34,886 nucleotides of DNA, taken from Wenzhouxiangella sp. (GTDB lineage Bacteria; Pseudomonadota; Gammaproteobacteria; Xanthomonadales; Wenzhouxiangellaceae). Under the pieces are notes generated by a model. The model was given only the letters and a program-made list of their open reading frames with translations. It was not told where the DNA came from and did no database searches. The translations under genes were made by a program, and so were the position numbers. The DNA lies in contig REEW01000028.1 in NCBI GenBank assembly GCA_007694885.1, positions 1 to 34,886 on the forward strand, written 5' to 3'. Numbering within the stretch: position 1 is the stretch's first letter; every line of letters starts with the position of its first letter. Below, in pieces: positions 16,507 through 25,738 of this stretch.

Positions 16507-17928
16507 TCAGTCACCCGGCTCGGGGGTATAGGCGACGAAGGTGGTCGTGCCGTCGGGCCGATGGAGCAGCAGGGCAACCGACCGGCCCGGGGGCAACTCC
16601 TCGACGATGCGCTGGAAGTCATCCATGTCGGCCACGGCCTGGTTGTTGATCATCAGGATCACCTGTCCCTGGCGCACGCCAGCCCGATAGGCGTTGTCGC
16701 TTTCGACTTCGCCGATCAGGACACCGCCCTCCGGGTCTCCCAGGCGCTGACGAGCCTGGCTGTCAATGGGCTCGACCGACAGGCCCAGGGCATTGGTGGG
16801 CTGGCGTTCGTCCTCGCGATCGGCATCGGCCACGGCCGGCTCCTCGTCGCGCTGCTTGATCGTGACCGTCTTGGTGATCTCCTCGCCCCAGCGATACAGC
16901 CTGACCGGCACTTCGGTACCCGGTCGGACCATGCCGACCAGCGGCGGCAATTCGGAGAACACGTCGATCGGCTCGTCGTTGAACGTCACGATCACGTCCC
17001 CGACCTCGATGCCGGCCGCCTCGGCCGCACTGTCCGGCTCGATCCGGTTGACCAGGGCGCCGGCCGGCCGGTCCAGACCCAGCGCATCGGCTTTCTCGCG
17101 CGTGATCACCTCGATGCCAACACCGAGGTAACCGCGCGAAACCCGACCGTATTCAAGCAACTGATCGATGGAGTTGCGCGCCACTTCGATGGGGATGGAA
17201 AACGACAGGCCGATGTTGCCGCCGCCGGAGCTCAGAATCCAGGAGTTGATGCCGACCACGCTGCCGTCGGTACGGATCAGCGGCCCGCCCGAGTTGCCGC
17301 GGTTGATCGCCACATCGGTCTGAATGAACGGCACGTACTGCTGCCGCCCCTGGGTTCGACCCTTGGCGCTGACGATCCCTGCGGTCACGGTCTGCTCAAA
17401 GGAAAACGGCGAGCCGATACCGATCACCCATTCACCCACGCGCAGGTCGCGCGAGTCGCCGAACTCCAGCGTCGGCAGGTCGCTGGCGTCGATCCGCAGC
17501 AGCGCCACGTCGGTTTCCGGATCAGAGCCGACGACCTCGGCCTCGAACTCGCGTCGATCGGCCAGGCGAACGACCACCTGGTCGGCGTCTTCGATCACGT
17601 GGTGATTGGTGACGATCAGGCCGTCATCGGAAATGATGAAGCCCGACCCGCCTCCGCGTCGATCCGGCTGACCACGCGGCGGGCCTTCGCCAAAGGGGAA
17701 GTCAAAAAAGCGCCGGAACATGTCCGGCAGGTCTTCGGGCATCTCGCCGCGCTCACTGCGCGGATCGCGGCGCTCGGCGGGACGCGAGCCGAAACGAATC
17801 GTCTCCACGTTGACCACGGCCGGAATCGACTCATCAACGAGTTCGGTGAAGTCCACGCCCTGGGCGGGGACCAGCGGAATGTAGGCCGCCAGGACAATGA
17901 CCAGAACGGCAAGCGTCTTTTTCAACAT
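16507..17928 (-). CDS. mucD: Periplasmic serine protease of the DegP/MucD type
   Basis: 473 aa from ATG 17928 (GGAG 6 nt upstream). Signal peptide [24 protein letters not shown]; trypsin-like domain with triad His110 (TNHHVIE), Asp140 (DPETDVALL) and Ser213 (GNSGGPL); two PDZ domains (about 265-355, with YLGVGIEVI and [20 protein letters not shown], and about 385-470, with [20 protein letters not shown]). Degrades and refolds misfolded envelope proteins and feeds into control of sigma-E. A Gly/Arg/Pro-rich loop (about 80-93) is the usual flexible LA loop region. Position after rseC in the sigma-E operon supports the mucD name as in Pseudomonas. Confidence 0.95.
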   Translation of the reverse strand: MLKKTLAVLVIVLAAYIPLVPAQGVDFTELVDESIPAVVNVETIRFGSRPAERRDPRSERGEMPEDLPDMFRRFFDFPFGEGPPRGQPDRRGGGSGFIISDDGLIVTNHHVIEDADQVVVRLADRREFEAEVVGSDPETDVALLRIDASDLPTLEFGDSRDLRVGEWVIGIGSPFSFEQTVTAGIVSAKGRTQGRQQYVPFIQTDVAINRGNSGGPLIRTDGSVVGINSWILSSGGGNIGLSFSIPIEVARNSIDQLLEYGRVSRGYLGVGIEVITREKADALGLDRPAGALVNRIEPDSAAEAAGIEVGDVIVTFNDEPIDVFSELPPLVGMVRPGTEVPVRLYRWGEEITKTVTIKQRDEEPAVADADREDERQPTNALGLSVEPIDSQARQRLGDPEGGVLIGEVESDNAYRAGVRQGQVILMINNQAVADMDDFQRIVEELPPGRSVALLLHRPDGTTTFVAYTPEPGD

Positions 17929-17973
17929 GGGATCTCCGGTTCTAAAGACATACAGATTCAACGTAGAGTGGTT

Positions 17974-18453
17974 TCATTCGGCGGGCGTTTCAAGCCCGGT
18001 GCATTCGGATAGAGCAGACACTGGTTCAAGGGCAGGGTTCAACATCCGGCCCTTGAGGTGGCGGGCGCAGCCGACGCTGATTGCCGCAGCCAGCAGCCCC
18101 GACAACAGCCCGACGGCATCTCGCCAGGCCGCGCTGTCAAACAACATACCAGCAAGCACTGCAGCCAGGATGAAAGCGACCACCGGCAAGCCATACAACC
18201 ACAGGGCGGCTTTCATCAAGTCGGTCTCGCGCACCCCGACGCGCACGAACTGGCCGACGCAAAGCTCGCGCCGGGCAGGCACGATCAGCTCCGTGGCGCG
18301 GGCGGAAAAAAGTCGGCTGAACACGCCCGCTCCGCAGCCCTCTCCGCGCAGACAGCGCCGGCACTGTTCCAGGGACTCGAACTGGATGGTCACGGTGACG
18401 GAAGAGACGGCGGTCACCCGCCCTGTCTGCCAGGCCCAGCCGGATTCCCGCAT
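17974..18453 (-). CDS. rseC: RseC/MucC family protein
   Basis: 159 aa from ATG 18453; a GTG one codon upstream is equally possible, with no good ribosome site for either. Cytosolic N-terminal part with the Cys-rich motif CRRCLRGEGCGAG (about residues 31-43), then two hydrophobic helices (about 82-107 and 113-130), then a short tail. E. coli RseC belongs to the SoxR-reducing Rsx system and modulates sigma-E mildly. The Cys pattern and the rpoE-rseA-rseB-rseC order make the assignment firm. Gap of about 45 nt to rseB. Confidence 0.92.
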   Translation of the reverse strand: MRESGWAWQTGRVTAVSSVTVTIQFESLEQCRRCLRGEGCGAGVFSRLFSARATELIVPARRELCVGQFVRVGVRETDLMKAALWLYGLPVVAFILAAVLAGMLFDSAAWRDAVGLLSGLLAAAISVGCARHLKGRMLNPALEPVSALSECTGLETPAE

Positions 18454-18499
18454 CACCGCGTCAAAAGCAGGGTTTTGCAGACGCGCTTGGCGGGATACA

Positions 18500-19513
18500 C
18501 TAGCGCGCCGGGCTGACGGCAGGCTGGCGTTGCAACTGCCGGGCGACGAACGCCACGGTGGCCGACGGCACTTCCCCGACCACCGTGACCTGGTGGTCGT
18601 CGACCGATCCGGTGTAGATGTGAACCGGTCCGATGGCCTCGATTCGATCAGAGGTCAGCAGGTCGGCCTCGGCGCGCGCTTCGATGTAGACCGAAAAGCT
18701 TGCCAGGCCATCACTGAACAACAAATGTTCCAGGGCCTGCCCCTCGCTGTTGTAACCGCGACCCGTGCTCGCCAGCCTGAAGCCGTCCGGCAGACGCTTG
18801 GGCACCCAGGTCGCACGATGCAGCTCGCCGGAAGAACCCTGCTGTCCGCGGACCAGCTCATCGATCTCGATCTCGCGCGCCTGCTCGTCGCTCAAGGCCG
18901 ACTCCAGCTCGCCATCGCTGATCGGTACGCCCAGCTCGATCTCGACGAAGGACAACTGCTGCAGGTAATTACCCCGATGGTCCAGCAAGGCCGAGCGCAG
19001 CAGCATGCCGGTGTTTTCTTCCAGCCAGAAACGATGCCCGTAGCGAAACTGGTCGCGGGGACGGATTTCCAGAACCCGGGTCGGCAGGCCGGCGATCCGG
19101 TCGCTACCGGAAAAACTCATTCGATACGCCACGATCGGGTGGGAAAGCCGGTTCGGCGGCAGGTTCGGCAACAGGCGTGCGCCAATACCGCCCTGGATCA
19201 CCAGCGATTGATCACCAACGAGCAGGGTCCGGACATTATGGCCGTCGCGCAGAATCTCGCGCGGCTCGCCGTCAACCGAATACAGACGTTCGCGGATGCC
19301 GTCCTCGTCGGCGCGATGCACGATGCGGAACGTGTCGACCTGCCCGTCGCGCGTGTGAACCAGGGTCCCCCGGTAGCTGAGGGTTTCGACGGCTCGGGCC
19401 ATGCGGTCCAGCCAGTGGGCGACATCGTCACCGGCCTGGACGGCCATCGGCACAAGACCCAGTAAAAGCGCCAGGGTGGTGCCTGCCAACAACGGCTGCC
19501 GGCGATGGGCCAT
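18500..19513 (-). CDS. rseB: Sigma-E regulatory protein RseB/MucB
   Basis: 337 aa. Signal peptide 1-27 (ending VPMAVQA), then the lipoprotein-localisation-like large domain with the family start WLDRMARAVETLSYRGTLVHTR and YRMSFSGSDRIAGLPTRVLEI, and a C-terminal small domain (LFSDGLASFSVYIEA). It binds the periplasmic part of RseA and shields it from DegS until lipopolysaccharide intermediates displace it. It starts 3 nt after the rseA stop, so the two products are probably made together. Confidence 0.95.
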   Translation of the reverse strand: MAHRRQPLLAGTTLALLLGLVPMAVQAGDDVAHWLDRMARAVETLSYRGTLVHTRDGQVDTFRIVHRADEDGIRERLYSVDGEPREILRDGHNVRTLLVGDQSLVIQGGIGARLLPNLPPNRLSHPIVAYRMSFSGSDRIAGLPTRVLEIRPRDQFRYGHRFWLEENTGMLLRSALLDHRGNYLQQLSFVEIELGVPISDGELESALSDEQAREIEIDELVRGQQGSSGELHRATWVPKRLPDGFRLASTGRGYNSEGQALEHLLFSDGLASFSVYIEARAEADLLTSDRIEAIGPVHIYTGSVDDHQVTVVGEVPSATVAFVARQLQRQPAVSPAR

Positions 19514-19516
19514 GGT

Positions 19517-20125
19517 TCAGTAGCCGCCTGAACCGGCCGCGGCCGGTTCCGGAGCGGCCGCCGCGCCATCGCCCGGAGGCGACCGGTCACCGGCCACGAT
19601 GGGTACGTAGGAAACGAATCCTGCCCCGCCGGCGGCCTGGTTATGGCGCACCACGTAACTGCGGATGCGCTGACGATCGGCCGCCGAGGTCTCGGAAAAG
19701 CTGACCGGCACCAGGGGCTGGGCAAAGGCATGGTCCAGAGGCGAAGGCTGGCTGACGAATCCGGCCTCGCTGGCCAGCAATTCCGGTTGCTCGCGCTCCA
19801 TCAGGCTGGTGTTGATGGCCACCAGCGCGGCAACGGCGACGCTCGCGGCAATGGCAGCACCGCCCAGCGGCTTGAACCAGCGCGAGCCCGAAGCGGCCTT
19901 GGGCGTCAGCGCTTGTTCGGCTGCCAGGGCATCCGCGACCCGGCTGCCCAGGTCAATCCCACCGGCCAGTTCGTTGTGCATGCAGGCCCGGATCAAGTGG
20001 TAGCGTCGCCAGCGACCCGACAGCTGTTCATCCGATGACAGCCGGCGCACGAGAAATTTCCCTGCGCCTTTGTCCAGTTCGCCGTCCATGAGGCAGGAGA
20101 GGTGTTCGCGGTTGGATTCGGTCAT
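19517..20125 (-). CDS. rseA: Anti-sigma-E factor RseA/MucA
   Basis: 202 aa. N-terminal sigma-binding domain 1-80 (NREHLSCLMDGELDKG, WRRYHLIRACM), one membrane helix at about 86-106, and a periplasmic tail of about 95 residues ending in an Ala/Pro/Gly-rich stretch. It holds sigma-E inactive at the membrane and is cut by DegS and RseP during envelope stress. The periplasmic part contains a Gln-rich and Ala-rich region but no obvious DegS site that I can pinpoint. It follows rpoE by 15 nt. Confidence 0.93.
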   Translation of the reverse strand: MTESNREHLSCLMDGELDKGAGKFLVRRLSSDEQLSGRWRRYHLIRACMHNELAGGIDLGSRVADALAAEQALTPKAASGSRWFKPLGGAAIAASVAVAALVAINTSLMEREQPELLASEAGFVSQPSPLDHAFAQPLVPVSFSETSAADRQRIRSYVVRHNQAAGGAGFVSYVPIVAGDRSPPGDGAAAAPEPAAAGSGGY

Positions 20126-20140
20126 GGCTGGAGTTCCGTT

Positions 20141-20722
20141 TTACTGATTGTCGAGCAGGGGACGCAGGCGTTGATCGATGGCTTCCCGGGCTCGGAAAAT
20201 GCGTGATCGCACCGTCCCGATGGGGCATTCCATGGTGGTGGCGATGTCTTCATAACTCATTCCTTCCATCTCACGCAGGGTGATGGCCACCCGGAGGTCT
20301 TCGGGAAGGTCGCCAATGGCATCGTGTATGGTCTGCTCAATCTCTTCTCGAAGCAGTTCATGTTCCGGTGACGCGCGATCCTTGAGACGCGTATCGATCT
20401 GGTATTGCTCGGCGTCGCCGGCATCGATGTCCGACAGCGGCGGCCGGCGGCTCTGGGCCACCAGGTGGTTCTTTGCCGTGTTGATCGCGATCCGGTACAG
20501 CCAGGTATAGAAGGCGCTGTCGCCGCGAAAACGCTTGAGCGCGCGGTACGCCTTGATGAACGCTTCCTGGGCCACGTCCATGGCCTCGGAGTGATCAGAA
20601 ACGTAGCGCGACACCAGGCTGATGATCTTGTGCTGGTACTTGATTACCAGCACATCGAATGCCTTCTTGTCGCCTTTCTGAACTCGCTCTACCAGCAGCT
20701 GATCAACTTCCCGTTCGCCCAT
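20141..20722 (-). CDS. rpoE: RNA polymerase sigma factor RpoE (AlgU type)
   Basis: 193 aa from ATG 20722. The longer ORF upstream is non-family sequence, and AGGA lies about 8 nt before this ATG. Region 2 with ISLVSRYVSDHSEAMDVAQEAFIKAY and FYTWLYRIAINTAKNHL (about 34-87), and region 4 with LPEDLRVAITLREMEGMSYEDIA and CPIGTVRSRIFRAREAI (about 139-183). Directs transcription of envelope-stress genes and in AlgU-type species alginate and biofilm genes. First of twelve co-directional genes down to pdxJ. Upstream DNA holds a large hairpin, but I could not find a convincing sigma-E-type promoter (GAACTT, then TCTGA) for self-regulation. Confidence 0.96.
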   Translation of the reverse strand: MGEREVDQLLVERVQKGDKKAFDVLVIKYQHKIISLVSRYVSDHSEAMDVAQEAFIKAYRALKRFRGDSAFYTWLYRIAINTAKNHLVAQSRRPPLSDIDAGDAEQYQIDTRLKDRASPEHELLREEIEQTIHDAIGDLPEDLRVAITLREMEGMSYEDIATTMECPIGTVRSRIFRAREAIDQRLRPLLDNQ

Positions 20723-20749
20723 CGGGCCCGTCCTGGCTCCTCGCCGACG

Positions 20750-20780
20750 ATCGGGACACTGGCATGGACAGCGTCCCGAT
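20750..20780 (-). repeat. 12-bp inverted repeat in the rpoE leader
   Basis: Arms ATCGGGACACTG (20750-20761) and CAGCGTCCCGAT (20769-20780) with a 7-nt loop. In the minus-strand transcript all twelve pairs form, one as a G-U wobble. The hairpin ends 27 nt before the rpoE start codon. It could be a stabilising leader hairpin or a DNA operator; no U-run follows. Confidence 0.6.
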
Positions 20781-20906
20781 GCATTAGTTTCGTTCAGTGC
20801 GCATTCACGATTGGAAGGCCAGCGCTTGCGCGATCCACCTCGGCCTGCCGCACGCATGCAGACCGGCAAGAATAGCATGAGGTGTCCAGCAACCAGGCAG
20901 ACCAGG

Positions 20907-20915
20907 TGTGATAAT
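20907..20915 (+). promoter_or_regulatory. Candidate extended -10 promoter for the aldehyde dehydrogenase gene
   Basis: TGTGATAAT, an extended -10 (TGn plus GATAAT), about 44 nt before the ATG. The hexamer 17 nt upstream (CAGCAA) is a poor -35, as is common for extended -10 promoters. Confidence 0.45.
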
Positions 20916-20958
20916 GGGGGTTGTGCAAAGACAATTCGACCAGGAGACCACGACAGCC

Positions 20959-22488
20959 ATGAACGGGCAACAGCAGATTCTTCAGAAACTCGGAATTTCC
21001 GACCTTCAAGCCGGCGCCTGCTTTGGGCCCGGGCAATGGTCCAGCGTCGCATCCGAACGTGCTTTCGCCTCCCGCAACCCGGCCAATGGCGAGATCATCG
21101 CCAGGGTCAGCGCGGCCACCGAAGCCGATTACCAGCGCGTCATCCAGACCGCCGAAGAGGCCGCCCGGGCCTGGCGCAAGGTGCCCGCTCCGGCTCGCGG
21201 CGAAGCCGTCCGCCTGGTCACCAACGCCTTGCGCGACTACAAGGATCCCCTGGGCAGCCTGGTCGCGCTGGAGATGGGCAAGATCAAGGCCGAAGGCGAT
21301 GGCGAAGTCCAGGAAATGATCGACATCGGCGACTTCGCGCTTGGCCAGTCGCGCATGCTCTACGGCAAGACCATGCACTCCGAGCGTCCCGGTCATCGCA
21401 TGTACGACCAGTGGCATCCCCTGGGCGTGGTCGGCGTCGTGACCGCGTTCAATTTCCCGGTGGCGGTCTGGGCCTGGAACGCCCTGCTGTCGGCCGTTTG
21501 CGGCAACGCCACGGTCTGGAAACCCTCGCCCAAGGGCGTGCTGTGCTGCGCCGGGGTTCAGAACATCGTCAACGAAGCCCTCGCCGACAGCGACTACCCG
21601 CCGATCTTCACCTCGTTCATGGAAGACGGCCATGCCCTGGCCGAGCGCTTCATCGACGACGAACGCGTGGCGCTGATGTCGTTCACCGGCTCCAGCCAGG
21701 TCGGCCGCATGGTCGGTGAACGGGTTGCCAGGCGCTTCGGCAAGAGCCTGCTGGAACTGGGCGGCAACAACGCCATCATTCTCGATCCCAGCGCCGATCT
21801 GAAACTGGCCGTTCCGGCCATCGTGTTCGGAGCCGTGGGCACCGCCGGACAGCGCTGCACCACGACCCGGCGCCTGTTCGTGCACGAATCCATGATCGAA
21901 TCGGTCACCGAGTCGCTGGTCCAGGCCTACGGCCAGGTCCGCATCGGCGACCCGCTGGACGAGCGCACGCTGATGGGACCGCTGACCGACGCGGCTGCGG
22001 TGGAGCGCTTCGAGCAGGCCGTTGAGCGTGCTCGCGAGGCCGGCGGCAAGGTGCTGACCGGCGGCAAGCGCATCGAGCGCGAAGGCTTTTTCGTCGAGCC
22101 GACCATCGTCCAGGCCGAGAACCACTGGGACATCGTCCAGGAAGAAACCTTCGCCCCGATCCTCTACGTCATCAGCTTCAAGACGCTGGAGGAAGCCATG
22201 GCCATGCACAACGATGTCCGCCAGGGCCTGTCGTCGGCGATCTTCACCACCGACCTGCGCAGTGCGGAATACTTCCTGTCCCACCTGGGTTCGGACTGCG
22301 GCATCGCCAACGTCAACATCGGCACCTCGGGCGCCGAGATCGGCGGCGCCTTCGGCGGCGAAAAGGAAACCGGCGGCGGACGCGAGTCCGGCTCCGACGC
22401 CTGGCAAGCCTACATGCGCCGCCAGACCAACACCATCAACTACTCCAACGAGATGCCGCTGGCCCAGGGGATCAAGTTTGATCTCTGA
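20959..22488 (+). CDS. ALDH7-type aldehyde dehydrogenase (aminoadipate-semialdehyde type)
   Basis: 509 aa from ATG 20959 (AGGAG 12 nt upstream). Full NAD(P)+-dependent aldehyde dehydrogenase fold: Asn165 ([10 protein letters not shown]), Lys188 (WKPS), Gly motif FTGSSQVG, general base Glu266 (LLELGGNN) and nucleophile Cys300 (TAGQRC). The ALDH7/antiquitin subfamily is suggested by the N-terminal start, by [20 protein letters not shown] and by [20 protein letters not shown]. Those enzymes oxidise 2-aminoadipate 6-semialdehyde (piperideine-6-carboxylate) in lysine breakdown, or betaine aldehyde in some members. No other lysine-catabolic gene is nearby, so the substrate is inference. It stands alone between divergent rpoE and pyrD. 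Confidence 0.88.
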   Translation: MNGQQQILQKLGISDLQAGACFGPGQWSSVASERAFASRNPANGEIIARVSAATEADYQRVIQTAEEAARAWRKVPAPARGEAVRLVTNALRDYKDPLGSLVALEMGKIKAEGDGEVQEMIDIGDFALGQSRMLYGKTMHSERPGHRMYDQWHPLGVVGVVTAFNFPVAVWAWNALLSAVCGNATVWKPSPKGVLCCAGVQNIVNEALADSDYPPIFTSFMEDGHALAERFIDDERVALMSFTGSSQVGRMVGERVARRFGKSLLELGGNNAIILDPSADLKLAVPAIVFGAVGTAGQRCTTTRRLFVHESMIESVTESLVQAYGQVRIGDPLDERTLMGPLTDAAAVERFEQAVERAREAGGKVLTGGKRIEREGFFVEPTIVQAENHWDIVQEETFAPILYVISFKTLEEAMAMHNDVRQGLSSAIFTTDLRSAEYFLSHLGSDCGIANVNIGTSGAEIGGAFGGEKETGGGRESGSDAWQAYMRRQTNTINYSNEMPLAQGIKFDL

Positions 22489-22493
22489 GATTT

Positions 22494-22528
22494 CAGGGGT
22501 CAGGGGTCAGGGGTCAGGGGTCAGGGGG
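22494..22528 (+). repeat. 7-bp tandem repeat (CAGGGGT)
   Basis: Four exact copies of CAGGGGT (22494-22521) and a fifth with one change (CAGGGGG), starting 6 nt after the aldehyde dehydrogenase stop. A simple-sequence repeat that may vary by slippage. It lies just before a REP element in the 180-nt gap to pyrD; I see nothing else in that gap. Confidence 0.85.
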
Positions 22529-22567
22529 CCTTGGTGCAGGCGTCGGATTCCGCGCCTGGGGCAGACT

Positions 22568-22598
22568 GTAGGTCGGGGTTACAACCCCGACGGGCAGA
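22568..22598 (+). repeat. REP-type palindromic element, copy C
   Basis: GTCGGGG (22572-22578), loop TTACAA, CCCCGAC (22585-22591), preceded by GTAG and followed by GGGCAGA, the same unit and orientation as copies A and D. It differs in one loop base, so the stem is conserved while the loop is not. Confidence 0.8.
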
Positions 22599-22668
22599 GC
22601 CGGACTTTTTCCCGGTGCTTTCGATCAGGCGTCATTCAGAAGGCTTTTCCAAGCGTGAGCGTGCACTG

Positions 22669-23703
22669 ATGTATCACTGGCTGAGAAAGGGCATGTTTCT
22701 GCTGTCGCCGGAGGCGGCGCACGAGGTGGCCGTGCACGCGATGGCGGCCGGGCGGCTGACCGGGATGAGTCGTCTGTTCTCCGGCCCGCGCCCCAGCCGG
22801 CCGGTGGAGTTGATGGGACTGACCTTTCCCAACCCGGTCGGTCTGGCCGCCGGCTTCGACAAGAACGGCGACTACATCGACGCCCTGGGCGCCCTGGGCT
22901 TCGGCCACATCGAGGTCGGCACGGTCACGCCCAGGCCCCAGCCCGGCAATCCGAAACCGCGCCTGTTCCGGCTGCCGGAGCACGAAGCCATCATCAACCG
23001 CATGGGCTTCAACAACAAGGGCGTCGACCACCTGGTCAAGCGCCTGCAAAGCGCGCGCTACGACGGCGTGGTCGGCGCCAACATCGGGCGCCAGAAGGAC
23101 ACGCCCACGGATCGGGCCGCCGACGATTACCGGGTCTGCCTGGAGAAGGTCTACCCATGGTGTGATTACGTCGCGGTCAACATTTCCTCGCCCAACACCC
23201 CCAACCTGCGTGAGCTGCAGGACACCGGCCCGCTGACCGAACTGCTGACCGAACTGGTCGAGGTTCGCGCCCGCCTGGAATCCGAGCACGAGATGTACCG
23301 GCCGATCGTGCTCAAGATCGCGCCGGACTGGGACGAGGCCGCCCTGATCGCCTCGCTGGCGGTGATCGGCGAGTCCGGCCTGGACGGCCTGATCGCGACC
23401 AACACCACGCTGGAGCGCACGCCGGTGGCCGATCACCGCCACGCCCGGGAAGCCGGGGGCTTGAGTGGTCGACCGTTGATGGGGCCGTCAACCCGGGTCC
23501 TCGAGCGCGCGCGTCAGGTGCTCGGCAAGGACTTCCCCATCATCGCCTCGGGCGGCATCCACGGCGCCGCCGACGCGGCGGCAAAACAGGCCGCCGGCGC
23601 CGACCTGGTCCAGCTCTACACCGGTTTCATCTATGAGGGCCCCGCTCTGATCCGGGCCTGCACCCGGACCTGGGCGGCAGACCCGCGGCATGCGGCCGCC
23701 TGA
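22669..23703 (+). CDS. pyrD: Dihydroorotate dehydrogenase (quinone), class 2
   Basis: 344 aa from ATG 22669. The N-terminal membrane-associating helices (YHWLRKGMFLLSPEAAHEVAVHAM) mark the quinone-dependent class. The FMN barrel shows GLAAGFDKNGDYIDAL (58-73), FNNKGVDHLVKRL and NISSPNTPNLRELQ with catalytic Ser174, then IIASGGIHGAADAA. Oxidises dihydroorotate to orotate at the inner membrane, the fourth step of pyrimidine synthesis. Upstream is a 180-nt repeat-bearing gap with no clear promoter or ribosome site. Its last 14 nt overlap murB. Confidence 0.96.
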   Translation: MYHWLRKGMFLLSPEAAHEVAVHAMAAGRLTGMSRLFSGPRPSRPVELMGLTFPNPVGLAAGFDKNGDYIDALGALGFGHIEVGTVTPRPQPGNPKPRLFRLPEHEAIINRMGFNNKGVDHLVKRLQSARYDGVVGANIGRQKDTPTDRAADDYRVCLEKVYPWCDYVAVNISSPNTPNLRELQDTGPLTELLTELVEVRARLESEHEMYRPIVLKIAPDWDEAALIASLAVIGESGLDGLIATNTTLERTPVADHRHAREAGGLSGRPLMGPSTRVLERARQVLGKDFPIIASGGIHGAADAAAKQAAGADLVQLYTGFIYEGPALIRACTRTWAADPRHAAA

Positions 23704-24730
23704 GATCGTCGAGGGTGCGGATCTCGCACCCTTGAGTACTTTCCGGCTGCCGGCCCGGGCCGGGCAGCTCGTCGTCCTCGACGATATCGAACAACTGCCG
23801 CTGCTGCCGCCGGATGACGGTCCGCGGCTGGTTCTCGGTGGTGGGTCCAACACGCTGTTTCTCGCCGACTGGCCGGGCCAGGTCCTGCTCAACCGCCTGG
23901 GCGGCATTCAAACCCAGGCGCTGGAGGACGGCCGGGTGCGGGTTCGCGCCGCCGCCGGCGAGAGCTGGCACGGACTGGTGCGCTGGTGCCTGGACCGGGG
24001 CCTGTACGGGATCGAGAACCTGGTCCTGATTCCCGGCTCGGTCGGTGCCGCGCCGATGCAGAACATCGGCGCCTACGGAGTGGAACTGGCCGATGTACTC
24101 GAATCGGTGACGGTCTGGGACTGGTCGCGTCGGGCCGGAGCCGAAATCCCCGCCGCCGAGTGCGGCCTGGCCTACCGCGACAGCCGCTTCAAGTCCGCCG
24201 ATCGCGGCCGATTCCTGATCACTGCGGTGAGCTTGAGGCTGCGGCGCGACTTCCGCCCCGCGCTGGGCTACCAAAGCCTGGCCGATGCACTGGCCAAACG
24301 GCGGCTGACCCCACCGCAACCGCGCCAGCTTGCCGCCGCGATCATGCGCCTGCGTCGTCGCCGCCTGCCCGATCCTGCGCGCCTGGCCAATGCCGGCAGC
24401 TTCTTCAAAAACCCGGTGGTCTCGCCGGCCCGGGCCGAGCAGGTACTGGCCGACCATCCGGACTTGCCCTGCTGGCGCCTGCCCGACGGCCGGTTCAAGC
24501 TGGCGGCCGGCTGGATGATCGAGCAACTGGGCTGGCGCGGACGCCGGATCGGCGACGCCGGCGTGCACGAACACCATGCGCTGGTCCTGGTCAACCATGG
24601 CCGGGCCAGCGCCGCGCAGCTCCTCGAGCTGATGGACTCCATCCGCGAAGCGGTCGACTCGGCTTTCGGCGTACGGCTGGAACCCGAGCCGCAGCTGGTG
24701 GGCTGGAACCCGGATCAAAAAAGGGGCTGA
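23690..24730 (+). CDS. murB: UDP-N-acetylenolpyruvoylglucosamine reductase
   Basis: 346 aa, type I (E. coli-like length). FAD-binding VLGGGSNTLF (48-57) and LVLIPGSVGAAPMQNIGAYG (111-130), Arg163 in YRDSRFK, proton-donor Ser237 in AGSFFKNP, and a C-terminal Glu in LEPEPQLVG. Reduces the enolpyruvyl group to make UDP-MurNAc, the second committed step of peptidoglycan precursor synthesis. Overlaps pyrD by 14 nt in a different frame, implying coupled translation; a pyrimidine gene and a wall gene then share one transcript. Its stop codon lies in the terminator hairpin. Confidence 0.96.
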   Translation: MRPPEIVEGADLAPLSTFRLPARAGQLVVLDDIEQLPLLPPDDGPRLVLGGGSNTLFLADWPGQVLLNRLGGIQTQALEDGRVRVRAAAGESWHGLVRWCLDRGLYGIENLVLIPGSVGAAPMQNIGAYGVELADVLESVTVWDWSRRAGAEIPAAECGLAYRDSRFKSADRGRFLITAVSLRLRRDFRPALGYQSLADALAKRRLTPPQPRQLAAAIMRLRRRRLPDPARLANAGSFFKNPVVSPARAEQVLADHPDLPCWRLPDGRFKLAAGWMIEQLGWRGRRIGDAGVHEHHALVLVNHGRASAAQLLELMDSIREAVDSAFGVRLEPEPQLVGWNPDQKRG

Positions 24731-24744
24731 ATCAGCCCCTTTTT
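24717..24744. terminator. Bidirectional intrinsic terminator between murB and rpoH
   Basis: A-run (24717-24722), GGGGCT (24723-24728), loop GAATC, AGCCCC (24734-24739), T-run (24740-24744). The A- and T-runs on both sides make it a terminator for murB (+) and for rpoH (-). The murB TGA (24728-24730) lies within the hairpin. Confidence 0.85.
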
Positions 24745-24769
24745 CACGTCGACGCCGAAGGGCGCTGCC

Positions 24770-25627
<858 letters not shown>

Positions 25628-25654
25628 CCGAGACTCCAAATTCATTAACAGATT

Positions 25655-25663
25655 ATTGTACCA
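25655..25663 (-). promoter_or_regulatory. Extended -10 promoter for rpoH
   Basis: TGGTACAAT on the minus strand: TGn plus TACAAT (25655-25660), about 28 nt before the rpoH ATG. No strong -35 is seen. Confidence 0.5.
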
Positions 25664-25738
25664 GTTCACCCGGCATCCAGTGAAGCCAGGGTGAATCTTC
25701 ATGTTTCTTGGCTGTTGCGGTAGACCCGGCGGCGCAGG

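Noticed and set aside
14900-18012. Long plus-strand open frames opposite lepA and mucD
   Set aside because: Both are mirror readings of strongly conserved genes and show no family features.
20723-20958. Sigma-E autoregulatory promoter upstream of rpoE
   Set aside because: I found GAACGA but no TCTGA-like -10 at 16-17 nt, so no call was made.
20794-22407. 537-aa minus-strand frame opposite the aldehyde dehydrogenase
   Set aside because: Antisense of a gene with all catalytic motifs; its own translation is Gly/Asp/His-rich without a match I recognise.
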